Source: Streptomyces nodosus (GTDB lineage: Bacteria; Actinomycetota; Actinomycetes; Streptomycetales; Streptomycetaceae). From it: a stretch of DNA of 64,000 nucleotides. Positions 41,889 to 50,136 of the stretch are shown in pieces. Position 1 is the first letter of the stretch. Each line of letters starts with the position of its first letter. The DNA is taken from contig NZ_CP023747.1 in assembly GCF_008704995.1 (NCBI RefSeq), forward strand, positions 4,929,501 through 4,993,500, given 5' to 3'. The notes under the pieces are model-generated. The model was not told the DNA's origin. It was given only the letters and a program-made list of their open reading frames with translations, and did not search any database. Both the position numbers and the translations under genes were made by a program.

Positions 41889-43517
41889 CTAGTGGGAAGA
41901 CCCGGCGGTGGCCGGTGGCAGTTCCACCTGGACGTGCGGGTCGCCCGCGTCCGCCGTGTAGTCGTCCGGCCTGGTCTCGTCGACGCCCTCGGGGGCCTTG
42001 AGGGCCTTCAGGACGAAGGTCAGCACCACGGTGACCACGACGTTCAGCACGAACGCGGTCAGGCCGATGTAACCGATCTCACCGATGCCCGGGATCTCCT
42101 TCGCCGAGCCCCCGAAGTGCTTCTGGGTCGGGGAGGCGACCCCGTACGCGGCGACCGTGCCGTAGACCATGCCGACCGCCCAGCCCGCCAGCAGTGCCCA
42201 GCGGTGGAACCAGCGGGTGAACAGACCGCCGACCAGGGCCGGGAAGGTCTGCAGGATCCAGATGCCGCCGAGCAGCTGGAAGTTGATGGCCACCGTCTTG
42301 TCCATGGTGAGGACGAAGACCAGGGCGCCCACCTTCACCAGCAGCGACACGATCTTGGAGACCCTGGTCTCCTGACGGGCGGTGGCGGCCGGGTTGATGA
42401 AGTCCTTGTAGATGTTGCGGGTGAAGAGGTTCGCGGCCGCGATGGACATGATGGCCGCCGGCACCAGTGCCCCGATGCCGATCGCCGCGAACGCCACGCC
42501 CGCGAACCAGTCCGGGAACATGTTCTCGAAGAGCTGCGGGATGGCCAGCTGCCCGTTGTCGACCTTGACCCCCGCCGCGATCGCCATGAACCCCAGCAGC
42601 GCCAGCAGCCCCAGCATCAGCGAGTAGATCGGCAGGATCGTGGTGTTGCGGCGGATCACCTCACGGCTCCTGGACGACAGGGTCGCGGTGATCGAGTGCG
42701 GGTACATGAACAGCGCGAGCGCGGAGCCCAGGGCCAGGGTGGCATAGGTCCACTGGCCCGCCTCCGGTGGCGCCAGGGCCCCGCGCGGTTTGCCGGTCGC
42801 CGGGTTGACCTGGCTGAACGCCTCGCCCGCCTTGCTGAAGACCGCGTCGAAGCCGCCCAGCTTGATCGGGATGTAGATGATCGCCACCGCGATGACGATG
42901 TAGATCAGCGTGTCCTTCACGAACGCGATCAGGGCGGGCGCCCGCAGCCCCGACGAGTAGGTGTACGCCGCCAGCACGCCGAAGGCGATCAGCAGCGGCA
43001 GGTCCTTCACGAACCGGTTGGTGTCGTCACCGCCGCCCACCCCCATCACGTCCAGCACCGCCTGGATGCCGACCAGCTGGAGGGCGATATAGGGCATGGT
43101 CGCCAGGATGCCGGTGACCGCCATCGCCAGTGACAGGCTCTTCGAACCGAAGCGGCCGCGCACGAAGTCCGAGGTCGTGACGTATCCGTGGCGGTGCGAG
43201 ACCGACCACAGCCGCGGCAGGAAGGTGAAGATCAGCGGGTAGACCAGGATGGTGTACGGCACCGCGAAGAAGCCGGAGGCACCGGCCGCGTAGATCGCCG
43301 CGGGCACGGCCACGAAGGTGTAGGCCGTGTACAGGTCGCCGCCGAGCAGGAACCAGGTGACCCAGGTGCCGAACGACCGGCCGCCGAGGCCCCATTCGTC
43401 GAGGCTGTGCTCGTTGTCGGCTTTGCGCCAGCGCGCCGCCAGGAAGCCCAGGACCGTGACGGCCAGGAAGAAGAAGATGAAGACGCCGAGCGCGACGCCG
43501 TTCACGCCGTCCTTCAT
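41889..43517 (-). CDS. mctP: Monocarboxylate permease, sodium:solute symporter family (MctP-like)
   Basis: 542 aa with about 13 hydrophobic helices. SSS-family pattern includes GGRSFGTWVTWFLLGGDLYTAYTF near the N-terminus and GFMAIAAGV, IGALVPAAIMSIAAANLFTRN in the middle. It resembles MctP, which imports lactate, pyruvate and short monocarboxylates. It is coupled by an ATGA overlap to a small DUF3311 membrane protein, a partner normally found with this type of symporter. The C-terminal tail is acidic. Confidence 0.85.
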   Translation of the reverse strand: MKDGVNGVALGVFIFFFLAVTVLGFLAARWRKADNEHSLDEWGLGGRSFGTWVTWFLLGGDLYTAYTFVAVPAAIYAAGASGFFAVPYTILVYPLIFTFLPRLWSVSHRHGYVTTSDFVRGRFGSKSLSLAMAVTGILATMPYIALQLVGIQAVLDVMGVGGGDDTNRFVKDLPLLIAFGVLAAYTYSSGLRAPALIAFVKDTLIYIVIAVAIIYIPIKLGGFDAVFSKAGEAFSQVNPATGKPRGALAPPEAGQWTYATLALGSALALFMYPHSITATLSSRSREVIRRNTTILPIYSLMLGLLALLGFMAIAAGVKVDNGQLAIPQLFENMFPDWFAGVAFAAIGIGALVPAAIMSIAAANLFTRNIYKDFINPAATARQETRVSKIVSLLVKVGALVFVLTMDKTVAINFQLLGGIWILQTFPALVGGLFTRWFHRWALLAGWAVGMVYGTVAAYGVASPTQKHFGGSAKEIPGIGEIGYIGLTAFVLNVVVTVVLTFVLKALKAPEGVDETRPDDYTADAGDPHVQVELPPATAGSSH

Positions 43518-43780
43518 CGCTCCGCACCGCCCTTCCGGCCGACGCGGGCGCGCTGGTCACGCTTCCACAGCTGGTACGCGGTCAGCGTCAGGGCGGTGGA
43601 GATCAGCACCCACAGCATCTGGTACCAGTAGAAGAACGGGATACCGATGAAGGCGGGGTCGGTTCTGGCGTAGGAGCCGACCCACAGCATCGCGACAAAC
43701 GGCGCTGAAAGACACAGGGCGATGGCGACGCGTAACGGCGTCACCACAGCGCTCCTGCTCACATCCGGCTGATTCGACAT
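43514..43780 (-). CDS. DUF3311 small membrane subunit paired with mctP
   Basis: 88 aa with two membrane helices (VAIALCLSAPFVAMLWVGSYA and YWYQMLWVLISTALTLTAY) and a basic C-terminus. The motif FIGIPFFYWYQMLW is the DUF3311 core. It precedes and overlaps mctP by 4 nt, so it is likely a small partner of the symporter. The ATG at 43780 is preferred to longer in-frame starts because GGAG lies 10 nt before it. Confidence 0.85.
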   Translation of the reverse strand: MSNQPDVSRSAVVTPLRVAIALCLSAPFVAMLWVGSYARTDPAFIGIPFFYWYQMLWVLISTALTLTAYQLWKRDQRARVGRKGGAER

Positions 43781-43800
43781 CTGGAGCTCCGTCCCCATCG

Positions 43801-43845
43801 ACCAACGACTCATGGATCATCGATCTATTGATCACCGATGTAGCG
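43801..43845 (-). promoter_or_regulatory. GATC-rich inverted repeats upstream of DUF3311-mctP
   Basis: GGATCATCGATCTATTGATC with nearby ATCGA repeats is an A/T-rich patch in otherwise GC-rich DNA. TGATCA-type arms flank a short spacer. It probably includes an operator and the promoter of the permease operon. The regulator is not known. Confidence 0.4.
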
Positions 43846-43909
43846 CGCAGGAAATCTAGGTGACGTCGTCGAGGAGCGGAACCCTTTGGGCGGATGCTGC
43901 GGGGCGGCC

Positions 43910-44674
43910 TCAGTCCTGCGGGCGCTTCAGCCGCGCCACGAACTTGTAGCGGTCCCCCCGGTAGACGGACCGCACCCACTCCACCGGCTGGCCGTCCCGG
44001 TCCAGCGAGTGCCGGGAGAGCATCAGCATCGGCAGGCCCACGTCGGTGCCGAGCAGCCCCGCCTCACGCGGTGTGGCCAGCGAGGTCTCGATGGTCTCCT
44101 CGGCCTCGGCCAGATGGACGCCGTAGACCTCCGCGAGCGCCGTGTACAGGGAGGTGTACTTGACCAGCGACCGGCGCAGCGCCGGGAAGCGCTTGGCGGA
44201 CAGATGCGTCGTCTCGATCGCCATCGGCTCGCCGCTCGCCAGCCGCAGCCGCTCGATGCGCAGTACCCGGCCGCCGGCCGAGATGTCGAGCAGCCCGGCG
44301 AGGGAGTCGTCGGCGGTGACATAGCCGATGTCCAGCAATTGGGACGTCGGTTCCAGGCCCTGGGCGCGCATGTCCTCGGTGTACGAGGTGAGTTGCAGCG
44401 CCTGCGAGACCTTGGGCTTGGCGACGAAGGTCCCCTTGCCCTGGATGCGTTCGAGCCGCCCCTCGACGACCAGCTCCTGGAGGGCCTGGCGCACGGTCGT
44501 GCGCGATGTGTCGAACTCCGCGGCCAGGGTGCGCTCGGGCGGCACCGGGGTACCGGGCGGCAGCGTCTCCGTCATCTCGAGCAGATGCTTCTTCAGACGG
44601 TAGTACTTGGGCACGCGCGCGGTGCGGACGGTCGCCCCGCCCTCGTTCTCCGCACTGCTGACGTCGGTGCTCAT
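43910..44674 (-). CDS. dasR: GntR/HutC-family global regulator DasR
   Basis: 254 aa, the length of S. coelicolor DasR. Winged helix-turn-helix about 22-85 (YYRLKKHLLEM, RTLAAEFDTSRTTVRQALQEL, GRLERIQGKGTFV) and a UTRA effector domain (about 95-245). It senses glucosamine-6-phosphate and represses chitin/GlcNAc uptake and antibiotic genes at dre sites. It lies divergent from dasABC with a dre between. GGGAAGG precedes the ATG. Confidence 0.96.
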   Translation of the reverse strand: MSTDVSSAENEGGATVRTARVPKYYRLKKHLLEMTETLPPGTPVPPERTLAAEFDTSRTTVRQALQELVVEGRLERIQGKGTFVAKPKVSQALQLTSYTEDMRAQGLEPTSQLLDIGYVTADDSLAGLLDISAGGRVLRIERLRLASGEPMAIETTHLSAKRFPALRRSLVKYTSLYTALAEVYGVHLAEAEETIETSLATPREAGLLGTDVGLPMLMLSRHSLDRDGQPVEWVRSVYRGDRYKFVARLKRPQD

Positions 44675-44833
44675 GGTCTGCCTTCCCGGCTCCGGATGCC
44701 GAAGGGACCGACAGGCGGACGGTCCCGGCTCACATCGTGGCACGGCCGCACATCCGGGACGCCCCGCACGCACGCTCCGCGCGTCCCCGTCACGCCGTCG
44801 GGGATCCCCTCTGTATACCGTCGGCGTCCCCTG

Positions 44834-44845
44834 TGGTCTAGTCCA
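44834..44845. promoter_or_regulatory. dre (DasR operator), dasR-proximal
   Basis: TGGTCTAGTCCA, one mismatch from the palindrome TGGTCTAGACCA. It lies 160 bp from the dasR start and 259 bp from dasA, so it is likely the autoregulatory site. Confidence 0.75.
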
Positions 44846-44967
44846 GCAAAGTCATCGTGGCCGGGTGGGTGCGCCTCCAGTGGTCCACCCGATTTCGCTG
44901 GCTTCCTAGTTAAAGGTTCTTGCATATGTAGGTCCCGTAACGGACGTTCTGAGCGCGGTAAACACCC

Positions 44968-45017
44968 TTGACACACCTATTGGTCTGGGCCAGGCTTCCC
45001 CGCACTGGTCTACACCA
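44968..45017 (+). promoter_or_regulatory. dasA promoter with overlapping dre sites
   Basis: TTGACA (44968-44973), 17 bp, CAGGCT (44991-44996). A degenerate dre, TGGTCTGGGCCA (44981-44992), fills the spacer and touches the -10. A better one, TGGTCTACACCA (45006-45017), covers the start region. This geometry is what repression by DasR would need. Confidence 0.75.
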
Positions 45018-45103
45018 TTGGTCCAGTCCCGGCCCCACGGGCGGTACAGGTCGTCAGTCGCCGCGGGGACAGGGGGGTTTGTGGCATCCCTGAGGAGGGT
45101 GGC

Positions 45104-46387
45104 GTGAAGCGCAAGCTGACAGCCGCGATCGGTATCGCGGGCATGATGGTCTCCATCGCGGCGTGCGGGGGCGGGGACAAGTCCGAGGGATCGGACGGCG
45201 GGGCGAACGCCAAGGAGCTCACCGTCTGGCTGGCGGTCGACGCCCAGAACAACTGGCCCGAGCTGGTGAAGGCCGCCGATGACGCGGTGAAGAAGAAGCA
45301 CCCCGGCCTCAAGATCAAGCACGAGTACTACGGCTGGCAGGACAAGAACACCAAGCTCGACGCGGTTCTCGCCACCGACAAGACGCCCGATGTGGTCGAG
45401 ATGGGCAACACCGAGATGCTCGGCTACATGGTCAAGGGTGCCTTCGCCCCCGTCGACGCCGCCAAGTTCGACAACGCCGACCAGTGGCTGGACGGCCTCA
45501 AGGCCTCGGTCACCTACGAGGGCAAGACCTATGGCGTCCCCTACTACGCCGGCGGCCGTGTCGCCAACTGGCGCAAGGACGTCGCCGCCGCGGCCGGCGT
45601 CAAGACGACCCCGAAGACGTACAAGGAACTGACCGCCGCCCTGGACAAGATCCAGAAGAAGCAGGGCGACAAGTTCAACGCCTGGTACCAGCCGACCCGC
45701 GACTGGTACGCGGCGATGTCCTTCGTCTATGACGCGGGCGGCTCGATCGCCAAGGAGGAGGGCGGCCAGTGGAAGGCCAACCTCTCCTCGCCGGAGTCCC
45801 TCAAGGGCCTCAACGAGTTCAAGACGATCGTCGACAAGTACATGCACGGCGACAAGACCAAGGACGAGTCCGACCGGTACATCGTCTACGGCCAGGGCAA
45901 GTCCGCCATGATCTTCGGTGCCGCCTGGGAGGGCGCCGGCGCGGCCGACCCCAAGAACGACAAGACCGGCAAGCTCAAGGACAACCTCGAGAACTTCGTG
46001 ATGCCCGGCCCGTCCGGCAACAACATCCCGGTGTTCCTGGGCGGTTCCGACCTCGCGATCCCGGTGAAGTCCAAGGCGCAGGACCTGGCCGCCGAGTGGA
46101 TCAACGCGCTCACCGGCCCCGAGGGCCAGAAGGGCCTGATGGGCAAGGGCAACCTGCCCAACAACAAGGCCGACCTCGCCACCCTGAAGGACGACCCGGC
46201 GACGGTGGTCCCGGCCACCGCGGCCGAGTCCAACTGGTTCGTCCCGATGGCGCCGGGCTGGGGCCAGGTCGAGAAGGCGCAGACCCTGCAGACCATGCTG
46301 CAGAGCATCGGCACCGGCAAGAAGTCGGTCGAGGACGCGGCCAAGGAAGCGGACGCCGCGATCGACAAGGTCATCAACACCAAGTGA
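45104..46387 (+). CDS. dasA: Chitobiose-binding lipoprotein DasA
   Basis: 427 aa. Signal peptide with lipobox SIAAC (Cys near residue 21) and an extracellular solute-binding (SBP_bac_1) fold: LTVWLAVDAQNNWPELV, GVPYYAGGRVANWRKD and WFVPMAPGWGQVEKA. In S. coelicolor DasA binds N,N'-diacetylchitobiose for the DasBC permease. GTG start with GAGGAGG 6 nt upstream. Divergent from dasR and preceded by dre sites. Followed by a hairpin and a tandem repeat before dasB. Confidence 0.95.
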   Translation: MKRKLTAAIGIAGMMVSIAACGGGDKSEGSDGGANAKELTVWLAVDAQNNWPELVKAADDAVKKKHPGLKIKHEYYGWQDKNTKLDAVLATDKTPDVVEMGNTEMLGYMVKGAFAPVDAAKFDNADQWLDGLKASVTYEGKTYGVPYYAGGRVANWRKDVAAAAGVKTTPKTYKELTAALDKIQKKQGDKFNAWYQPTRDWYAAMSFVYDAGGSIAKEEGGQWKANLSSPESLKGLNEFKTIVDKYMHGDKTKDESDRYIVYGQGKSAMIFGAAWEGAGAADPKNDKTGKLKDNLENFVMPGPSGNNIPVFLGGSDLAIPVKSKAQDLAAEWINALTGPEGQKGLMGKGNLPNNKADLATLKDDPATVVPATAAESNWFVPMAPGWGQVEKAQTLQTMLQSIGTGKKSVEDAAKEADAAIDKVINTK

Positions 46388-46395
46388 GCTGAGCG

Positions 46396-46438
46396 CAGGG
46401 CCCCGCCGGCCCCGGAGATCTCCGGAGGCGGGGCCCTG
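46396..46438 (+). terminator. Hairpin between dasA and dasB (partial terminator)
   Basis: CAGGGCCCCGCC (46396-46407) pairs with GGCGGGGCCCTG (46427-46438) around an inner palindrome. No T tract. It probably lowers expression of the permease genes or stabilises dasA mRNA. Confidence 0.65.
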
Positions 46439-46480
46439 CCTCTCGCACGACCGTCGCCGCAGCCCCGCCCCGGTGCGGGC

Positions 46481-46532
46481 GTGCGCGGTCTCGCCTTCGT
46501 ACGACCGTGCGGGGTCTCGCCCTCGTACGACC
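46481..46532 (+). repeat. 26-bp tandem repeat in the dasA-dasB spacer
   Basis: Units 46481-46506 and 46507-46532 differ at two positions; both end in TCGTACGACC. Further upstream GCACGACCGTC is a degenerate third copy. Non-coding, 26 bp before dasB. Confidence 0.75.
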
Positions 46533-46557
46533 TGAGGGACCCCTTGAGGAGCGCGCC

Positions 46558-47544
46558 ATGAGTGCCGCAGACACGACCAGCCCCGTCAAGGTGCCGCCGC
46601 CGCGACCGGCGCCGCCGCCGGCCACCGCGAAGGAGCCGGGAAGAACGCGGACCTCGGGCGGGGCCGCCGTCCCCTGGGTGCTGCTCGCCCCCTGCCTGCT
46701 GGTCCTCGCCCTGGTGATGGGCTATCCGCTGGTCCGCCTGGTCACCCTCTCCTTCCAGAAGTTCGGCCAGTCCCAGCTCTGGGGCTTCCAGCCCGCCGAG
46801 TCGGTCGGCTTCGACAACTTCGCGGAGGTGCTCGGGGACAGCACCTTCTGGGCGGTCGTGCTGCGCACGATCCTCTTCGCCGCCGGTTCGGTGATCTTCA
46901 CCATGGTCGCCGGCATGCTGATCGCGCTGCTGCTCCAGCGGGTCTCCGGCTGGGTGAAGACCCTGATCAACATCGCCCTGGTGGCCAGCTGGGGCATGCC
47001 GATCATCGTCGCGACCACGGTTTTCAAATGGCTCTTCGACGCGGACTACGGCATCTTCAACGCGCTGCTGAGCAAGCTGCCCGGCGTCGACATGATCGGC
47101 CACAACTGGTTCGCGAGCGGACCGCAGGGCCTGGTCGTGATCATGCTTCTGGTGGTCTGGGGCGCCGTCCCGTTCGTGGTCATCACGCTCAGCGCGGGCC
47201 TCACCCAGGTGCCGAAGGAACTGGAGGAGGCGGCCCGGCTCGACGGAGCGGGGTACTGGGGGGTCTTCCGCCATGTCACCCTCCCGATCCTCAAGCCGAT
47301 CATCGTGATGCTCACGACCCTCTCGGTCATCTGGGACATGGGCGTCTTCCCGCAGGTCTTCGTGATGCGCGGCGGCCACCCCGAGGCCGAGTTCCAACTG
47401 CTCACCACGTACTCGTACGACAAGGCGTTCGTGGTCAACGACTACGCACAGGGCTCGGCGATCGCACTGCTCACCGTGCTGCTGCTGCTCGGCGTGGTCG
47501 CCGTCTATATGCGCCAGATGCTGAAGATCGGAGAGGTGGAATGA
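46558..47544 (+). CDS. dasB: ABC sugar permease DasB
   Basis: 328 aa, six membrane helices after a 40-residue Pro/Thr-rich cytoplasmic N-terminus. The EAA loop that contacts the ATPase is KELEEAARLDGAGYWGVFRH (about 222-241). Together with DasC it forms the channel for chitobiose. The ATPase is not encoded here; in S. coelicolor the shared ATPase MsiK energises it. GAGGAG lies before the ATG at 46558. Overlaps dasC by 4 nt. Confidence 0.94.
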   Translation: MSAADTTSPVKVPPPRPAPPPATAKEPGRTRTSGGAAVPWVLLAPCLLVLALVMGYPLVRLVTLSFQKFGQSQLWGFQPAESVGFDNFAEVLGDSTFWAVVLRTILFAAGSVIFTMVAGMLIALLLQRVSGWVKTLINIALVASWGMPIIVATTVFKWLFDADYGIFNALLSKLPGVDMIGHNWFASGPQGLVVIMLLVVWGAVPFVVITLSAGLTQVPKELEEAARLDGAGYWGVFRHVTLPILKPIIVMLTTLSVIWDMGVFPQVFVMRGGHPEAEFQLLTTYSYDKAFVVNDYAQGSAIALLTVLLLLGVVAVYMRQMLKIGEVE

Positions 47545-48401
47545 GCGCCACGACCGTGTCCGGCGCCCCCGCCCGGCGCCGCCGGGGGACGTCCAAGCTC
47601 GGCTGGAACCTCCTCGGCCTGCTGGTCTTCGTCACCGCGGGCTTCCCCGCCTACTGGATGGTCGACACCGCCTTCAAACCGGCCAAGGACGCCATCGACC
47701 CGGACCCCAGCCTGCTGCCGACGGGCCTCACCCTGGGCAACTTCCGCCGGGCGCTGGACATCGCGGACTTCTGGGGGCCGGTCGGCCGCAGCCTGATCGT
47801 GTCGCTGTCGGTGGTCGTGATCGGCGTCGTCGTCGGCATGCTGGCCGCGCTCGCCATCTCGCGGTTCGCCTTCCGCGGCCGGAAGATCGTGATCGTGGGC
47901 ATCCTGGCGGTCCAGATGGTTCCGCTGGTCGCCATGATCATCCCGGTCTTCCTGCTCCTCAACGACCTCGGCCAGTACGACAAGCTGACGGGCCTGATCA
48001 TCACCTACCTCACCTTCATCCTCCCGTTCACGGTGTGGACGCTGCGTGGGTTCGTGGTCAACATCCCGCGCGAACTGGAGGAGGCGGCGATGGTCGACGG
48101 CTGCTCGCGCACGGGCGCGTTCCTGCGCGTGGTCTTCCCGCTGCTCGCCCCCGGCCTGGTCGCCACCTCGGTCTACGGCTTCATCCAGGCCTGGAACGAG
48201 TATCTGTACGCCCTGATGCTGATGAGCCAGGAGAACCAGACCGCGACCGTCTGGCTCGGAAACTTCACCACCAAGCACGGTACCGAGTACGCCCCGATGA
48301 TGGCGGGCTCCACGATGATGGCTGTGCCGATCGTCGTTCTCTTCCTCCTCGTCCAGCGCAAGATGGCCGCGGGCCTCACCGCGGGCGCCGTGAAGGGATG
48401 A
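47541..48401 (+). CDS. dasC: ABC sugar permease DasC
   Basis: 286 aa, six membrane helices. EAA loop RELEEAAMVDGCSRTGAFLR (about 180-200). The ATG is in the ATGA overlap with dasB, so the two permease subunits are made in equal amounts. The end contains the usual LLVQRKMAAGLTAGAVKG motif of sugar permeases. The dasD start follows 7 nt later. Confidence 0.94.
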   Translation: MSATTVSGAPARRRRGTSKLGWNLLGLLVFVTAGFPAYWMVDTAFKPAKDAIDPDPSLLPTGLTLGNFRRALDIADFWGPVGRSLIVSLSVVVIGVVVGMLAALAISRFAFRGRKIVIVGILAVQMVPLVAMIIPVFLLLNDLGQYDKLTGLIITYLTFILPFTVWTLRGFVVNIPRELEEAAMVDGCSRTGAFLRVVFPLLAPGLVATSVYGFIQAWNEYLYALMLMSQENQTATVWLGNFTTKHGTEYAPMMAGSTMMAVPIVVLFLLVQRKMAAGLTAGAVKG

Positions 48402-48408
48402 CCACCCG

Positions 48409-49902
48409 ATGACGACATTCGCCCGTGGTACCGACACCCTGACGCGTGACGCGCTGACGGTCCTCCAGCCGGGATTCACCGGTACCACCGCCCCCGACTG
48501 GCTGCTGCGCCGCCTCGGCGAAGGACTGGCCTCGGTGGGCCTGTTCGGCCGGAACATCGCCTCACCCGAACAGCTCCGGTCCTTGACGGCCCAGCTGCGG
48601 GCCGAACGGGAGGACGTACTGGTCGCGATCGACGAGGAGGGCGGTGATGTCACCCGTCTGGAGGTGAGAACGGGATCCTCCTTCCCCGGCAACCACGCCC
48701 TGGGCGCGGTGGACGACGTCGATCTGACCTACCGGGTGGCGCAGGAACTCGGCCGCCGGCTCGCCCGGTGCGGGGTGAACCTCAACTGGGCTCCCTCGGC
48801 CGACGTGAACTCCAACCCCGCGAACCCGGTGATCGGCGTACGGTCCTTCGGGGCCGACACCGCACGGGTGGCCCGGCACACCGCCGCCTATGTGGGCGGG
48901 CTCCAGTCGGCCGGGGTCGCCGCCTGCACCAAGCACTTCCCCGGGCACGGGGACACCGCGGTCGACTCCCACCACGCGATGCCACGCATCGACGCGGACC
49001 CCGAGGTGCTCCAGGAACGCGAACTCGCCCCGTTCCGGGCGGCCGTCGAGGCCGGCACCCGCGCGGTGATGAGCGCGCACATCCTGGTCCCGGCGCTGGA
49101 CCCGGACCGTCCGGCGACGTTGTCGCGTCGCATCCTGACCGAGCTGCTCCGCGGCGAGCTCGGCTACGACGGACTGATCGTCACCGACGGCATGGAGATG
49201 CGGGCCATCGCCGACACCCATGGCATCGAACGCGGGAGCGTCCTCGCCGTCGCGGCCGGGGCGGACGCCATCTGTGTGGGCGGCGGCCTCGCGGACGACG
49301 AGACGGTACGGCGGCTGCGGGACGCCCTGGTCTCGGCCGTGCGCTCGGGCGAACTGGCCGAGGAGCGGCTCGCCGAGGCGGCGGACCGGGTGCGGGCGCT
49401 GGCCCGGTGGACCGCCTCGGCGGCACCGCGGGGGGCGGACGAGCCCGAGGGCGACGGCGCCGACGTCGGGCTGCTCGCGGCCCGGCGCGCGCTGACGGTC
49501 ACCGGTGCGGAGGACTTCACCCCGCTCACCGAACCGCCCTATGTCGCCGCGCTCACCCCTGTCGCGAACATCGCGGTGGGCGAGGAGACCCCCTGGGGGG
49601 TGGCGGCGGAGCTCCTCCGGATGCTGCCCGGCACCGAGACCGGCAGCTTCTCGGGCGAGGACGCGGGGCGGGCGGTGTTGGAGGCCGCCGGAGCGCGCCG
49701 GATCGTGGCGGTGGTCCGCGACGAACACCGCCACCCCTGGATGGCCCGGGCCCTCGACACCCTGCTCGCGGGGCGGCCCGGCACGATCGTGGTCGAGATG
49801 GGCGTCCCCCAGGCCGCCCCCCGCGGCGCCCTGCACATCGCCACACACGGGGCGGCACGGGTGTGCGGCCGGGCGGCGGCGGAGGTCATCGCGGGCCGCT
49901 GA
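48409..49902 (+). CDS. dasD: GH3 beta-N-acetylglucosaminidase (DasD)
   Basis: 497 aa. NagZ-type glycoside hydrolase family 3 motif KHFPGHGDTAVDSHHAMP (about 180-197), with the His/Asp general-acid pair and, later, the nucleophile Asp in LIVTDGMEMRAI. No signal peptide, so it acts on imported chitobiose inside the cell to release GlcNAc. Located directly after dasC in the operon, as in S. coelicolor. The C-terminal third (about 350-497) is a GH3 C-domain-like region. A NagZ role in peptidoglycan recycling is the alternative. Confidence 0.9.
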   Translation: MTTFARGTDTLTRDALTVLQPGFTGTTAPDWLLRRLGEGLASVGLFGRNIASPEQLRSLTAQLRAEREDVLVAIDEEGGDVTRLEVRTGSSFPGNHALGAVDDVDLTYRVAQELGRRLARCGVNLNWAPSADVNSNPANPVIGVRSFGADTARVARHTAAYVGGLQSAGVAACTKHFPGHGDTAVDSHHAMPRIDADPEVLQERELAPFRAAVEAGTRAVMSAHILVPALDPDRPATLSRRILTELLRGELGYDGLIVTDGMEMRAIADTHGIERGSVLAVAAGADAICVGGGLADDETVRRLRDALVSAVRSGELAEERLAEAADRVRALARWTASAAPRGADEPEGDGADVGLLAARRALTVTGAEDFTPLTEPPYVAALTPVANIAVGEETPWGVAAELLRMLPGTETGSFSGEDAGRAVLEAAGARRIVAVVRDEHRHPWMARALDTLLAGRPGTIVVEMGVPQAAPRGALHIATHGAARVCGRAAAEVIAGR

Positions 49903-49915
49903 GAGCAGGACGGAC

Positions 49916-50095
49916 CCTGGGCCTGTCGCGAAAGTCCCGCCTGCCTCGCGACCCCATGCACGCACTCTCGCCGCACCGGGCCCAGACCCGAGTACATCCG
50001 GTACGAGGGCCAGGCCCGGCACGCCGAGAGCACGCACCTGACGTCGCGAGGCCCGCCCTCCGGGCGGACGACGGGACCTTCGCGACAGGCCCAGG
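49916..50095. mobile_element. 180-bp palindromic element, MITE-like
   Basis: Terminal inverted repeats of 24 bp (49916-49939 and 50072-50095) match except for one base. Their outer ends read CCTGGGCCTGTCGCGAAAG and the complement. The interior also pairs over most of its length: CCTCGCGAC, GCACGCACTCTCG and CACCGGGCC on the left face related segments on the right, around a centre at GTACATCCGGTAC. No ORF or transposase. No clear target-site duplication. Sits between dasD and nagB. Confidence 0.6.
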
Positions 50096-50124
50096 CGCCG
50101 GATCCCCCCGGGACCCGGCGCCTT
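50094..50124. terminator. Hairpin terminator between dasD and nagB
   Basis: GGCGCCGG (50094-50101) pairs with CCGGCGCC (50115-50122), loop GC-rich, followed by TTGC. It abuts the palindromic element and serves the convergent genes. Confidence 0.65.
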
Positions 50125-50136
50125 GCTCCCGCTCGT

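Larger units (their letters stand above)
44675..45103. other. dasR-dasA intergenic region (429 bp)
   Basis: No gene. Contains the divergent promoters and three dre-like sites (44834, 44981, 45006), listed separately, plus an A/T-rich patch near 44910-44935 (TTAAAGGTTCTTGCATATG). Confidence 0.75.
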
